NCBI GenBank assembly: GCA_016183615.1
Contig: JACPEG010000003.1
Location: 1-64,000 of the forward strand
Direction: 5' to 3'
DNA length: 64,000 nucleotides
From: Betaproteobacteria bacterium
GTDB taxonomy: Bacteria; Pseudomonadota; Gammaproteobacteria; Burkholderiales; UBA6910
The notes under the pieces are model-generated. The model saw nothing but the letters and a program-made list of their open reading frames with translations, had not been told where the DNA came from and did no database searches. A program made the position numbers and the translations under genes. The number at the start of each line of letters is the position of its first letter. Position 1 is the first letter of the stretch. Positions 27,792 to 36,262 of the stretch are shown piece after piece.

Positions 27792-28452
27792 GCGTCCGAC
27801 CGAAGCGGCTGCCCACCGCGTACACCAGGCCGATGGCAGCGAAGGCGAAAAACAGCAGCAGCGCCGACATGGCCCCGGCCCGGGCATCGTCGAACGCCTG
27901 CACCCGGTCGTATATGGCAATCGCGATGGTCTTGGTCTCGTCGGGAATGTTGCCGCCCACCATCAGCACCACGCCGAATTCGCCCATGGTGTGAGCGAAG
28001 GTGAGCACCAGGGCGGTGAGTATCCCGGGCCAGGCGAGGGGCAGCTCGATTTTCCAGAATGTCGCCGCGCGCGACATGCCGCTCACCCAGGCCGCCTCCC
28101 GCACATCCGGCGGCAGCGCTTCGAAGGCTCGCTGCACCGGCTGAATCACGAAGGGAATGTTGAAGACCATGGAAGCGAGCAGCAGCCCCTCGAAAGTGAA
28201 CACCAGCGAGCGGCCGGTGACGGATTGCCAGGCGGCTCCCAGTGCGGATTCGCTGCCGAAGGCGACCAGCAGGTAATAGCCGAGCACCGTGGGCGGCAGC
28301 ACCAGGGGCAGCGCCACCCCCGCCTCCACCCACGCCTTGCCCGCGAAGCGGCGTGCCGCCAGCGCCCGCCCCGCAATCACGCCGGCAGGCAGCAGCAGCG
28401 CCGTGGTCCAGGCGGCGAGCTTGAGGGAAAGAATGAATGCGGACCAGTCCAT
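27784..28452 (-). CDS. modB: Molybdate ABC transporter permease ModB
   Basis: The 222-residue inner-membrane permease has about five to six membrane segments and the type-I ABC permease EAA loop (REAAWVSGMSRAATFWKIELPLAWPGIL), followed by the molybdate-permease hallmark FAHTMGEFGVVLMVGGNIPDETKT. It partners ModA and ModC of the same operon; 169 bp with G/C-rich hairpin sequence separates it from modA. Confidence 0.94.
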   Translation of the reverse strand: MDWSAFILSLKLAAWTTALLLPAGVIAGRALAARRFAGKAWVEAGVALPLVLPPTVLGYYLLVAFGSESALGAAWQSVTGRSLVFTFEGLLLASMVFNIPFVIQPVQRAFEALPPDVREAAWVSGMSRAATFWKIELPLAWPGILTALVLTFAHTMGEFGVVLMVGGNIPDETKTIAIAIYDRVQAFDDARAGAMSALLLFFAFAAIGLVYAVGSRFGRTHG

Positions 28453-28474
28453 GGCTACCCGAATGACCCATCCC

Positions 28475-28598
28475 TCCCTCCCCCTTGATGGGGCAGGGTT
28501 GGGGACGGGGTGATGCCAACGTCGCAGGATTCCACCTGATTCATTCGATGGCCCACGGTTTTCCCCCCATCCTGCCCTTCCCCCACAAGGGGGGAAGG
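28475..28598. repeat. C-rich/G-rich hairpin pair between modA and modB
   Basis: Two hairpin-forming stretches interrupt the modA-modB gap: CCCTCCCCCTTGATGGGGCAGGG-like arms at 28475-28497 and CCTTCCCCC-ACAA-GGGGGGAAGG at 28576-28598. They are probably an inserted palindromic element. They could lower expression of modBC relative to modA, which is inference. Confidence 0.5.
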
Positions 28599-28621
28599 AA
28601 CCTTCTGCCAGTACTCATGCA

Positions 28622-29422
28622 TTACTTACCCGTCGTCGCAACAGAAGGCAGCGCAAACCCGTAGCGCTCGAAAATCTTCCGCGCTTCCGGCTGCTGCAGG
28701 TAGTCGTAGAATAGTCGCGCGGTATCCCCGGCACCCTTGACGAGCACCATGCGCTGGCGCAGCGGCCCATGCCATTCCTGATTCAGCAGCACGTAGGACC
28801 CGCGATCGGCCATGGCCGGCGCCAGTGCCAGCGAATAAGGAACAATCCCGGCCTGGGCGGCGCCGGTGGTGGCGAACTGGGCCGCCTGGGAGGCGTTCTC
28901 CCCCAGGGCCAGCCGGCCCTTCACCTGCTCCCAGATTCCGGCCCGCATCAGGACCTCGCGCGCCGCTCTTCCATAGGGCGCGTGTTCCGGGTTGGCGATG
29001 GCCAGCCGCCTGAGGCGCCCGTCGGCGATCGAGGCCTTCAGGTCCCGCAGCTCGACATCGGCCTTGACCGGCGAGCGGGCGGGAACGAACAGCACCACCC
29101 GTCCCACCGCGTACGGCACGCCGCCGCCTTCGGTGTGCCCCCCCTTCTCCAGCAGGCGCACATAACCCTCATCGGCGGAAAGAAACAGCTCGAAGGGTGC
29201 CCCGCGCTGGATCTGGCGCGCGAAGTTGCCGGATGATCCGAAAATCAGCTTCACCAGGTGGCCCGTCTCGCGCGTAAAACTGCCGGCTGCCTCCTGCAGC
29301 GCATAACCGAGATCGGCGGCGGCGGCAATCACGGGCGGCTCGGCGCCGGGCGCCGGCCCAAGGCCGATTAGAACAAGCAGTGCAGCAAGACCGATATGGA
29401 GAAGCTGGCGCGCCCGGCTCAA
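28622..29422 (-). CDS. modA: Molybdate-binding periplasmic protein ModA
   Basis: The 266-residue substrate-binding protein has a signal peptide (about 1-27) and the ModA motifs AAAADLGYALQEAAGSF, FGSSGNFARQIQRGAPFELFLSADE, NPEHAPYGRAAREVL and GENASQAAQFATTGAAQAGIV. The serine and backbone ligands for the oxyanion are in the FGSSGN and QAAQF regions. It is the first gene of modABC and lies back to back with the sigma-54-controlled porin gene. Confidence 0.92.
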   Translation of the reverse strand: MSRARQLLHIGLAALLVLIGLGPAPGAEPPVIAAAADLGYALQEAAGSFTRETGHLVKLIFGSSGNFARQIQRGAPFELFLSADEGYVRLLEKGGHTEGGGVPYAVGRVVLFVPARSPVKADVELRDLKASIADGRLRRLAIANPEHAPYGRAAREVLMRAGIWEQVKGRLALGENASQAAQFATTGAAQAGIVPYSLALAPAMADRGSYVLLNQEWHGPLRQRMVLVKGAGDTARLFYDYLQQPEARKIFERYGFALPSVATTGK

Positions 29423-29620
29423 TTCCCGCCTCCCACCTTGTCCGGCACGCCCAGTCGCTTCATTTTTTCTCAGATTGTTGCAGCCAACGCCAGAACCGCG
29501 CGCGGCCCGGACCTTTTCTCCGGATGGTACCGCAATCTCTGAGGGAAAAGGTACTCACAGGCAGCCGCACCGGCGGCCGGCGTGAGCAGCCTTTCGGTCC
29601 GGGCTCGAAAATGACGCGCG

Positions 29621-29675
29621 GCTGTTACGGCCGGGTAACAGCGAATCGGGGATGCTGTCACCGCGGCGTAACACC
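29621..29675 (+). promoter_or_regulatory. Paired enhancer sites of the porin sigma-54 promoter
   Basis: Site 1 (29621-29642) is a perfect inverted repeat GCTGTTAC-N6-GTAACAGC. Site 2 (29654-29675) is GCTGTCAC-N6-GTAACACC. Their centres are exactly 33 bp apart, three helical turns, which suits cooperative binding by an NtrC-family activator. A second pair with the same motif and the same 33-bp spacing precedes the molybdoenzyme operon at 36046-36096. Confidence 0.8.
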
Positions 29676-29723
29676 TGGCCTGACCGAACGTTTTCCGGGT
29701 TTTAAAAATCAACGGGTTGAAAA

Positions 29724-29740
29724 TTGGAACGGAATTTGCG
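29724..29740 (+). promoter_or_regulatory. Sigma-54 promoter of the porin gene
   Basis: TTGGAACGGAATTTGCG has GG (29726-29727) and GC (29738-29739) separated by 10 bases, and TTTGC at -12, matching the sigma-54 consensus TGGCAC-N5-TTGC at all key positions except one at -24. The predicted transcript starts near 29751, about 50 bases before the porin ATG. The paired activator sites lie about 62 bp upstream of the GG. Confidence 0.8.
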
Positions 29741-29801
29741 AAAGGACCCCGGCCGGGCTGATCCGCCGGCTCGAAAACTGACATAGGAGGAAGATGACGT
29801 C

Positions 29802-31046
29802 ATGAATCACGCCAAAAAACCAGCCGGGTCAAACCGGCGATGTGCAAGGCCCCCGGTACGCCTTGTCCGCTCCTGCATGGGACTGGCCCTTGCGGCCGTT
29901 TTTGCCGCGCCGCCCGTCCTGGCGGCGGAGGCCGACCTTGTTAAAAAGCTGGAGGCGCTCGAAAAGGAAATCCAGGCGCTCAAGGCGCAGATGAAGAGTC
30001 AGTCGGCACCGCCCACCGGTGGTGCAACGTGGCCAGCCGGTTTCGAACTGTCGATCTTCGGGGTGGGTCACCTGTCCGTCGACAGTACCGATACCGGTGT
30101 CACCACCAGCAGCTACGTGCACAGCAACTCCTCGCGCCTGGGATTCAGAGGCAGTCAGGATTTGGGGGGCGGAACGGCTGTCGTGTTCCAGTACGAGTCC
30201 GGCGTTGACCTTACCGGTCAAGGCGTCGGGGACGGCAATGGCGGCGCGACATCGACAGGACAGATTTTCACCCGCACCCGCGACGCCTTTGTCGGCTTGA
30301 AAGGTGGATTTGGTTCGGTGGTGTTCGGGCGCCAGGGCGGTCTCAATCAATGGGTTTACGATTACAACCTGTTCGGCGATCAGATTGGCGACCTGGGCAA
30401 TATCTGGGGCGGCGATGGCCTGCCCGGACGGCTCAACAATGTCGTGAAATACACGTCCCCCGACCTGAATGGCTTTACCCTGGGCCTGACCTATGCGCCG
30501 AATCAGGGCACATCCGGCACCAGTTCTGCCATTGGCAAGGCGGATTTTGCCAGGGGCGGATTCAAAGTAGGCGCCGCCGTGGCCAGTTTCGGCATGGGCA
30601 CCGGGTTCCCGGATAGCGACGCCAGGGTGATTACCGCCAGTTATGGAACGGATCGGTTCAGCGTGGGCGGGGGCTGGCAGCGCGAAACCGATATTGGCGG
30701 CGTGGCGGGCGCCGACCGAAACAAGTACACGGCAGGCGCCAGCGTCAACATAGGCAGCAAGGGCGCCGCGAAAGCCCAGTACGTCCGCGCCAACGATTTG
30801 GGCGGCACGGCCAACAGCGGCGCGCGTCAGTGGGCAATCGGCTACGATTACGGCTGGACCAAAGACACGACGGTATACGTCGCCTACGCCAGGACGACCA
30901 ACGATGGCCTCGTCACTGCCTACAGCGCCGACAACTATGGGCACGGCAATCAGGGTGTGCCGGCGATTGTCGGTGGCAATGATCCTTCGTCTCTGTCCGT
31001 GGGGCTGGTCTACAAGTTCGATGCCGGCCTGATCGGGCGGCGGTAA
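29802..31046 (+). CDS. Outer-membrane porin with N-terminal coiled coil
   Basis: The 414-residue product has a long signal peptide (cleavage near PVLAAE, residue 42), a short coiled coil (LVKKLEALEKEIQALKAQMKSQ region), then a beta-barrel of Gram-negative general porin type (GFRGSQDLGGGTAVVFQYESGV, the loop-3 region FVGLKGGFGSVVFGRQ, NVVKYTSPDLNGFTLGLTY). AGGAGG lies upstream of the ATG. The final strand ends SVGLVYKF, as porins usually do, but eight more residues (DAGLIGRR) follow, so the terminal aromatic assembly signal is not at the C-terminus. Its sigma-54 promoter and activator sites match those of the molybdoenzyme operon, so it probably admits that system's substrate or a related anion. 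Confidence 0.88.
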   Translation: MNHAKKPAGSNRRCARPPVRLVRSCMGLALAAVFAAPPVLAAEADLVKKLEALEKEIQALKAQMKSQSAPPTGGATWPAGFELSIFGVGHLSVDSTDTGVTTSSYVHSNSSRLGFRGSQDLGGGTAVVFQYESGVDLTGQGVGDGNGGATSTGQIFTRTRDAFVGLKGGFGSVVFGRQGGLNQWVYDYNLFGDQIGDLGNIWGGDGLPGRLNNVVKYTSPDLNGFTLGLTYAPNQGTSGTSSAIGKADFARGGFKVGAAVASFGMGTGFPDSDARVITASYGTDRFSVGGGWQRETDIGGVAGADRNKYTAGASVNIGSKGAAKAQYVRANDLGGTANSGARQWAIGYDYGWTKDTTVYVAYARTTNDGLVTAYSADNYGHGNQGVPAIVGGNDPSSLSVGLVYKFDAGLIGRR

Positions 31047-31086
31047 CCGAGTCCGCGACAAACGGTATTTCCCGCGGTATCAAGGT

Positions 31087-31121
31087 CCCGCAGGCCGCCC
31101 CTGCGGGGCTCCTTCATTTTT
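31087..31121. terminator. Probable terminator between porin and regulator genes
   Basis: CCCGCAGG (31087-31094) and CCTGCGGG (31100-31107) form an 8-bp stem with a 5-base loop, followed by a loose T-rich stretch (CCTTCATTTTT). It lies between the convergent porin and sigma-54 regulator genes and may serve the porin transcript. Confidence 0.55.
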
Positions 31122-31158
31122 GCTTGTTCCAATTGGGCGGCGGATGAGGATCGCCCAC

Positions 31159-32517
31159 TCACCTGCCTGTTTCAGGGTCGGGGACCGGCCCCTTGATTCC
31201 GAGCTTCTTCAACTTCTCCCACAAGCTCTTGCGGCTGATGCCCAGTTCGGCTGCCGTTTGGCCCATATGCCGCCCGTGGCGTTCCAGCGCCCGGGAAATG
31301 TAATTGCGTTCGCACTCCTGCAGGTAATCGTTCAGGGTGCTCGTTGCAAGCTTCCCCAGGTCTGCCACCTTCAAGGGCGCTTCGAACAGGGCATCGGGTC
31401 CCAGCACCGGATCCGGCGAGAGAATGCAGGCCCGCTCCACGCAGTGCCTGAGCTCGCGAATATTGCCGGGCCAGGGGTAATTGACCAGCGCCTGCTCTGC
31501 AGCGGCGCTCAGGTGCCGCCGCGATCCCTGCTCCTTGCGGGAAAATTCGTCGAGGAACTGCTGGGCGAACCAGAGGACATCCTCCCTGCGCTCCCGCAGT
31601 GGCGGAATTTTCAGGTGGATGACGTCGATGCGGTAGAACAGATCCTCCCGGAACTCGCCCTGCTCGACCATCTGCCTGAGATCCCGGTTGGTGGCGCACA
31701 CCAGCCGGAAATCCACCGCAATGGGCGCTTCCGCGCCCACCCGGGTGATGCGGTACTCCTGGACCGCCCGCAGCAGCTTGACCTGCATCGCGAGCGGCAT
31801 CTCCCCGATCTCGTCCAGGAACAGGGTCCCGCAATGGGCCTGCTCGAAATAGCCCCGCTTCGCCTTGACCGCCCCGGTAAAGGCGCCCTTCTCATAGCCG
31901 AACAGCTCGGCTTCCATCAGGCTTTCCGGGAGCGCGCCGCAGTTCACCGGGACGAACGGACAGGTTTCCAGGTCGCGGGCATGACGATGGATCTGCTCGG
32001 CCACGTGCTCCTTGCCGACGCCGGACTCCCCGCTCAACAGGATCGCGCTCGCGTGCTTCGCCAGGCGCGGCAGCGTCTCCTCCAGCCGCCGCATGACCGG
32101 CGAGATTCCCAGCGCCGGGCTGCCGGCCGCTCCCGCCGCGGCCGCCTGCCGGTGCAGCGCCCGCACCTTTTCGATGAGCTGGTCCAGGTCGAAGGGCTTG
32201 GTGATGTAGTCGGCCGCGCCCATTTTGAGCAGCTGCACCGCGCGGTCGATCGCCCCGAAACCGGTGATGAAGATGAACGGCGGCAACGGGCGCCCGGACT
32301 TCACCAGCTGCGCGAACATCTCGTCTCCGCCGAGATCGGGCAGGCGGATGTCGCTGATCACACAGGCGTAGCGCTTGGCTCCGATGGCCCGCAGCGCGTC
32401 CTCCGCCTTGCGGTGCCAGTCGAAGGCGAAACCCTCCAGCTCGAAGCGGTCGCACAGGGACTCCCCCATGATGGGATCGTCCTCGATCAGGCACAGACTC
32501 GGCTTCTCGGTCGCCAT
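31159..32517 (-). CDS. NtrC-family sigma-54 response regulator (AioR/ArxR-like)
   Basis: The 452-residue regulator has a receiver domain (1-120; CLIEDDPIMGES, phospho-Asp in VISDIRLPD, FITGFG, TKPF), an AAA+ sigma-54 activation domain (about 145-380; Walker A GESGVGKEH, the sigma-54 contact GAFTGA, FLDEIGEMPLAMQ) and a Fis-type HTH (TAAELGISRKSLWEKLKKLGI). It starts inside the kinase stop codon (TGATG). It is the obvious candidate to bind the TGTTAC-N6-GTAACA pairs before the porin and molybdoenzyme operons. The closest known systems with this gene set are AioXSR and ArxXSR, which sense arsenite; I cannot say that arsenite is the signal here. Confidence 0.9.
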   Translation of the reverse strand: MATEKPSLCLIEDDPIMGESLCDRFELEGFAFDWHRKAEDALRAIGAKRYACVISDIRLPDLGGDEMFAQLVKSGRPLPPFIFITGFGAIDRAVQLLKMGAADYITKPFDLDQLIEKVRALHRQAAAAGAAGSPALGISPVMRRLEETLPRLAKHASAILLSGESGVGKEHVAEQIHRHARDLETCPFVPVNCGALPESLMEAELFGYEKGAFTGAVKAKRGYFEQAHCGTLFLDEIGEMPLAMQVKLLRAVQEYRITRVGAEAPIAVDFRLVCATNRDLRQMVEQGEFREDLFYRIDVIHLKIPPLRERREDVLWFAQQFLDEFSRKEQGSRRHLSAAAEQALVNYPWPGNIRELRHCVERACILSPDPVLGPDALFEAPLKVADLGKLATSTLNDYLQECERNYISRALERHGRHMGQTAAELGISRKSLWEKLKKLGIKGPVPDPETGR

Positions 32518-33974
32518 CACGCGTATCCCGCTGCAAAGGGTATGGCGACGGTGAACCGGGTTTCGGCGGGTTCGCTCTTGACCGCGATTTCGCCGTTGAG
32601 CTGCCGCACGATCTGGTAGGTGACCCACAGCCCCAGCCCGTGGCCGCTTTCCCTGCCCGAGGAGAAGGGCTCGAACAGGTACTCCAGCCGTTCCGGCGGG
32701 ATGCATTTCCCGTCGTTCTTCACCAGGATATAAAACGAGTCGCTGTCGCGATAGACGTGACAGAACACATCGCCCCTTTCGTCGATGGCCTGGATGGCGT
32801 TGAGCAGCAGGTTGATGAGCACCTGGCGCACCAGGGTCGAGGGCAGGGGCAAGGCGTCGATGACGTCGTTTTCCCAATGAAACCGGGCCTGCTTGCCGTG
32901 GACGTCCGCCAGCACCAGGGTGCGGGTATCCTCGATGTCCTGGCGGGAGAGCGGGTGGCTTTCCACCGTGGCCTCCACCAGCAGCGCCGCCACCGTATCC
33001 CTGATCTGCATCAATCCCCGTTCCAGGAGCGAAATCGTTTTCGCGGTAACCGGGTCCTCGTCGCCGTGGCGTCGGTAGGTGTTGATGGCATTCAGCATAC
33101 CACCGAGCGGGTTATTGATTTCGTGGGCAATGCCGGCCGAGATCCGTCCCACCGCCGCCAGGCGCTCGGAGAGCACCATCTCCCTCTCCAGTTCCTGATT
33201 TTCGCGCAGTTCCCGCAGCATGTGCCTGAAGGCCGTGCCGGCCCGTCCCAGCTCGTCCCGGGACTCGTAGGCCGGCACGTCCTCGTCGCCGGGAATGCGG
33301 GTCCCGATCTTGCCCATGGCCTCGGCCAGCCGAACCAGCGGAACCGCAAAGCGCTGCCCCCAGTACCAGCTCGCGGGCAGCAGCACCGCCAGCACCAGCA
33401 GCGTGATCAGCCCGGCGCGCCCGGCAATCGCGTAATAGCGCGGCAGGAATATGGATTTCGAATAGCCCATCACCAGGGTGCCCAGTAGCACCCCGTCGGA
33501 CACGATCGGCGTCACCATGTAGATGTTGTTCGAATTCGGCATTTCCACCGCACTGGTTTCGAACTCCCGGTAGTTGGTTATGGCGCTGCGCAGCGCATGG
33601 AACTCCGGGTTGATGCGGGCGGGATCGCCCAGCATCGGGTACTGCTGGGGATGGGTCGAAACATAAATCTGCTGCCTGGGGTCGAGCACCATCACCACTT
33701 CCGCGGCTTGCGCGTTGCTCTGCGGGGGGCCCGCCTGAAACGGCGTGTTTATGATCTCGAAGGCGCGCCAGACATCGTCATGCACCAGCGGAGCAATCAG
33801 CGTCTTCGCCAGCACCCGTCCGATGCTGGCGGAGTTACCGATCAGATCCTTTTTGACGGCGTCGTATTCCTGGAATATCAGCGATGCGGTCACCACCACG
33901 GCGGTGATGATTACGAGCAGGCTGCCGCGCAGCGGAATCTTGTAGCGGAAGCTTAAGTCACGGAGCCTTGGCAT
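32517..33974 (-). CDS. Membrane sensor histidine kinase (AioS/ArxS-like)
   Basis: The 485-residue kinase has two membrane segments (about 17-35 and 188-208) enclosing a roughly 150-residue periplasmic sensor domain, then HAMP, a short coiled coil, the HisKA box (GISAGIAHEINNPLGGMLNAI) and a catalytic domain with NLLLNAIQAI and GHGLGLWV. It overlaps both neighbours: its start is inside the PhnD-like gene and its stop overlaps the regulator start, so all three are translated together. The periplasmic binding protein probably presents the ligand to its sensor domain, as AioX does for AioS. Confidence 0.9.
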   Translation of the reverse strand: MPRLRDLSFRYKIPLRGSLLVIITAVVVTASLIFQEYDAVKKDLIGNSASIGRVLAKTLIAPLVHDDVWRAFEIINTPFQAGPPQSNAQAAEVVMVLDPRQQIYVSTHPQQYPMLGDPARINPEFHALRSAITNYREFETSAVEMPNSNNIYMVTPIVSDGVLLGTLVMGYSKSIFLPRYYAIAGRAGLITLLVLAVLLPASWYWGQRFAVPLVRLAEAMGKIGTRIPGDEDVPAYESRDELGRAGTAFRHMLRELRENQELEREMVLSERLAAVGRISAGIAHEINNPLGGMLNAINTYRRHGDEDPVTAKTISLLERGLMQIRDTVAALLVEATVESHPLSRQDIEDTRTLVLADVHGKQARFHWENDVIDALPLPSTLVRQVLINLLLNAIQAIDERGDVFCHVYRDSDSFYILVKNDGKCIPPERLEYLFEPFSSGRESGHGLGLWVTYQIVRQLNGEIAVKSEPAETRFTVAIPFAAGYA

Positions 33975-34863
33975 GGATTGAGCTGCGCACCACCGCCGCC
34001 ATATTGGCGATGCTGTCGAAAAGGCTCAATTCTCCCGGGGTGAATCCGTCCAGGTTCAGCTTCTTGAGCAGATTCGTCCCCTCCGCGTTGTTCGACATTT
34101 CCACCAGGACCCGCTGCATGGCGCCGAAGTCGCCACGCGGGACTGACCACCGGGCGACGAAGGGCGTATGGCCGAATTCCGGGGACTTCTGGACAACCCG
34201 CGTCTTGCCCGTCAGCTCGGGATGATAAATCTGCAGCGTTTCCCAGACATAGCCGTCCACGGCGCCACCCTGGGCCAGCCCTGCAGCCACCGCCTCCACC
34301 ACCTGCCGGTGGGCCCAGGTGAAAAAGCTGCGGCTGAAAAACGCGGACGGCCGCTCCTTGAGCTGGAACAGCGCGTAACTGGGAAACAGGTACCCCGAAT
34401 TGGAGTCGGGGTCGGAAAACGCGAATACCTTGCCCCGCAGGTCCAGGATCGAGCGGGTCTGCTGGTCCGAAGCCGGCACAATGAGATAGGACTGGTAGAG
34501 GGGCTTGCCCTTGAACACCGGGACCGCCAGCAGCTTCATATGCTGGGGGTTCTCCACCATGGGCAAACCGCATACCCAGGCGAAATCCAGCTTTTCCTGG
34601 CGCAGCAGATCGGTGATCTCCCGGTAGCTGCCGCGTTGAACGAACACCACGGGCCGCTGCAGGCGCTTTTCCAGGTACTCGCGCCAGACATTGAGAAATG
34701 CCGTCTGGTCGTCCAGGAAAACCGGCGTCAGGCCGATCCGCACCGGCGCGCCGTTCTGGGAGTTCTGGGAATGGGCCGCGAGCGGAAAGACCAGCAGGGC
34801 GGCGAGCAGCGGGAGCACCGCCCGCCGCAACGCCCAGGCCAACATGTCGCTTACGCGCTTCAC
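33958..34863 (-). CDS. PhnD-like periplasmic oxyanion-binding sensor protein (AioX/ArxX-like)
   Basis: The 301-residue exported protein (signal peptide about 1-32) belongs to the phosphate/phosphonate-binding PhnD family: VRIGLTPVFLDDQTAFLNVWREYLEKRL, LDFAWVCGLPMVENP, GKVFAFSDPDSNSGYLFPSYAL and the GAVDGYVWETL segment. No transporter genes accompany it. It overlaps the histidine kinase gene by 17 bp. AioX and ArxX have the same fold and gene position and bind arsenite for signalling; here the ligand could be arsenite, arsenate, selenite or another oxyanion. Confidence 0.87.
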   Translation of the reverse strand: MKRVSDMLAWALRRAVLPLLAALLVFPLAAHSQNSQNGAPVRIGLTPVFLDDQTAFLNVWREYLEKRLQRPVVFVQRGSYREITDLLRQEKLDFAWVCGLPMVENPQHMKLLAVPVFKGKPLYQSYLIVPASDQQTRSILDLRGKVFAFSDPDSNSGYLFPSYALFQLKERPSAFFSRSFFTWAHRQVVEAVAAGLAQGGAVDGYVWETLQIYHPELTGKTRVVQKSPEFGHTPFVARWSVPRGDFGAMQRVLVEMSNNAEGTNLLKKLNLDGFTPGELSLFDSIANMAAVVRSSIHAKAP

Positions 34864-34906
34864 ACGGCTATTCTAGCGCGAAACGGCCGCTCGGGCCGCG
34901 CTGCGC

Positions 34907-35896
34907 TCAGCCCCCGGTCCGCGCCATCACCCGGACCACCCGGGTGGGGCTTTCGTTGAATTCGTGGCGCTCCGGCTTGAGGTTCACCGCCGCGCGGATC
35001 GCGCTTTCGAGTTCCGAATCCGACGCGCCGCCCCGCAACAGCGGCCGCAGATTGACGCTGTCGTTCTGGCCGAGGCAAAGGTAGAGCATCCCGTCCACCG
35101 ACAGCCGCACCCGGTTGCAGGTCGCGCAGAAGTGCTGGGAGATGGGCGTGATGAACCCCACGCTGAACCTCCCGTCCCGGGAGCGCAGGTAGCGGGCCGG
35201 ACCGCCCCCCGGGACGATTCCCTCCACCAGCTTGAAGCGCGCCTGCAGCCGCTCCTGGATCGGCCGCAGATCCTGATAGCGCGCTTGCCGGCCGGCCTCC
35301 CCGATCGGCATGGTTTCGATCAGCCGCAGCACGAATCCCTGCTCGATGCAGAATGCCGCCATGTCGTCGATTTCATCGTCATTGATTCCGCCCAGCACCA
35401 CCATGTTGATCTTGATGGGGCTGAAGCCTTCGCCCCTGGCCGCCCGCAAGCCGGCCAGAATCCTGTCCAGCACATCGCGGCCCGCGATCTGCCGCACGCG
35501 CTCGGACTGCAGCGAGTCCAGGCTCACATTGAGGCGTGAGATGCCGGCCCGCTTGAGCGCCGATGCGTGTTTTTCGAGCTGGGTGCCGTTGGTGCTCAGA
35601 GACAGGTCCGCGATCCCCGAAATCGAACGGATGCGCCGGGCGAGCTCGACGACGCCCCGGCGCAGCAGCGGTTCGCCCCCGGTTAGCCTCACCTTGCTCA
35701 CCCCCAATCCCGCGAACGCCCTGACCAGTCGCTCGATCTCGTCGAGGCTGAGCCAGTTTTCGGGCTCTTCGAAATCCTTGAACCCCTTGGGCAGGCAATA
35801 GCTGCAGCGCAAATCGCAGCGGTCGGTGATCGAGAGCCTCAGGTATTCGATGGCTCTTCCAAAACGGTCGCGAAGCACGGGGCTCATCATCGGCAT
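34907..35896 (-). CDS. moaA: GTP 3',8-cyclase MoaA
   Basis: MoaA is the radical-SAM enzyme that starts molybdopterin synthesis from GTP. The 329-residue product shows the N-terminal cluster motif TDRCDLRCSYCLP, the SAM-binding GGEPLLR, and the C-terminal cluster cysteines in FCATCNRVRLSVDGMLYLCL. The C-terminus lacks the canonical GG pair used to reach the active site: it ends VMARTGG, so GG is in fact present. Three ATGs cluster at 35887-35896; an upstream in-frame start at 36079 would overlap the activator sites and is rejected. It precedes the PhnD-like gene by 43 bp and may lead the sensor operon. Confidence 0.92.
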   Translation of the reverse strand: MPMMSPVLRDRFGRAIEYLRLSITDRCDLRCSYCLPKGFKDFEEPENWLSLDEIERLVRAFAGLGVSKVRLTGGEPLLRRGVVELARRIRSISGIADLSLSTNGTQLEKHASALKRAGISRLNVSLDSLQSERVRQIAGRDVLDRILAGLRAARGEGFSPIKINMVVLGGINDDEIDDMAAFCIEQGFVLRLIETMPIGEAGRQARYQDLRPIQERLQARFKLVEGIVPGGGPARYLRSRDGRFSVGFITPISQHFCATCNRVRLSVDGMLYLCLGQNDSVNLRPLLRGGASDSELESAIRAAVNLKPERHEFNESPTRVVRVMARTGG

Positions 35897-36045
35897 CAAA
35901 GGCGCAATGGAATTTATTCGGACCGGAATAGTTGCAATTTTGATGCCAGCCTCGCCCGAGAATCCGGCCAGTTGCAAGGCTCCTTCCGAAACAAGCCGCT
36001 GACCCCGATGGGAGGTACGAAAAAAAACGTAGTGAATTGATCGAG

Positions 36046-36096
36046 TTTTACGAAGCGGTAACATATTGCAGCGCAGCATGTTACTGCGCCGTGATG
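36046..36096 (+). promoter_or_regulatory. Paired enhancer sites of the molybdoenzyme sigma-54 promoter
   Basis: Site A (36046-36063) is TTTTAC-GAAGCG-GTAACA, and site B (36079-36096) is TGTTAC-TGCGCC-GTGATG. Each keeps one perfect half-site of the porin motif. The centres are 33 bp apart, identical to the porin pair, and site B is about 64 bp upstream of the -24 GG, against 62 bp at the porin. Confidence 0.75.
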
Positions 36097-36148
36097 ACGA
36101 AGCCGCGCGCTCGAATCAAAACCATTGAAAAAACAATTCGCTCATTGC

Positions 36149-36165
36149 CTGGCCCGCGACTTGCA
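36149..36165 (+). promoter_or_regulatory. Sigma-54 promoter of the molybdoenzyme operon
   Basis: CTGGCCCGCGACTTGCA contains GG (36151-36152) and GC (36163-36164) with 10 bases between, and TTGCA at -12. It matches the consensus TGGCAC-N5-TTGCA at all but one position. The predicted start is near 36176, giving a leader of about 87 bases with GAGGAG before the first gene. Confidence 0.85.
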
Positions 36166-36262
36166 TAAAGAAGGTCAACCCGCGGTGCGCTACCGGGGGA
36201 ACGCGCTGGCCGGACCCGAGCGAGTCCGGCGATCGCAAAGCCAATACTGAGGAGGCGATCTG

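Larger units (their letters stand above)
29423..29801. promoter_or_regulatory. modA/porin divergent intergenic region
   Basis: This 379-bp gap carries the sigma-54 promoter and the paired activator sites of the porin gene, listed separately. Nothing gene-like was found. A promoter for modA on the minus strand could not be identified with confidence. Confidence 0.6.
35897..36262. promoter_or_regulatory. moaA/molybdoenzyme divergent intergenic region
   Basis: This 366-bp gap carries a sigma-54 promoter and a pair of activator sites directed to the molybdoenzyme operon, listed separately. No other gene was found. The same sites lie about 150-200 bp from the moaA start and could also influence it. 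Confidence 0.6.

Noticed and set aside
35897-36079. N-terminal extension of MoaA starting at 36079
   Set aside because: The extra 61 residues are not MoaA-like, have no ribosome-binding site and would overlap the enhancer pair of the molybdoenzyme promoter.
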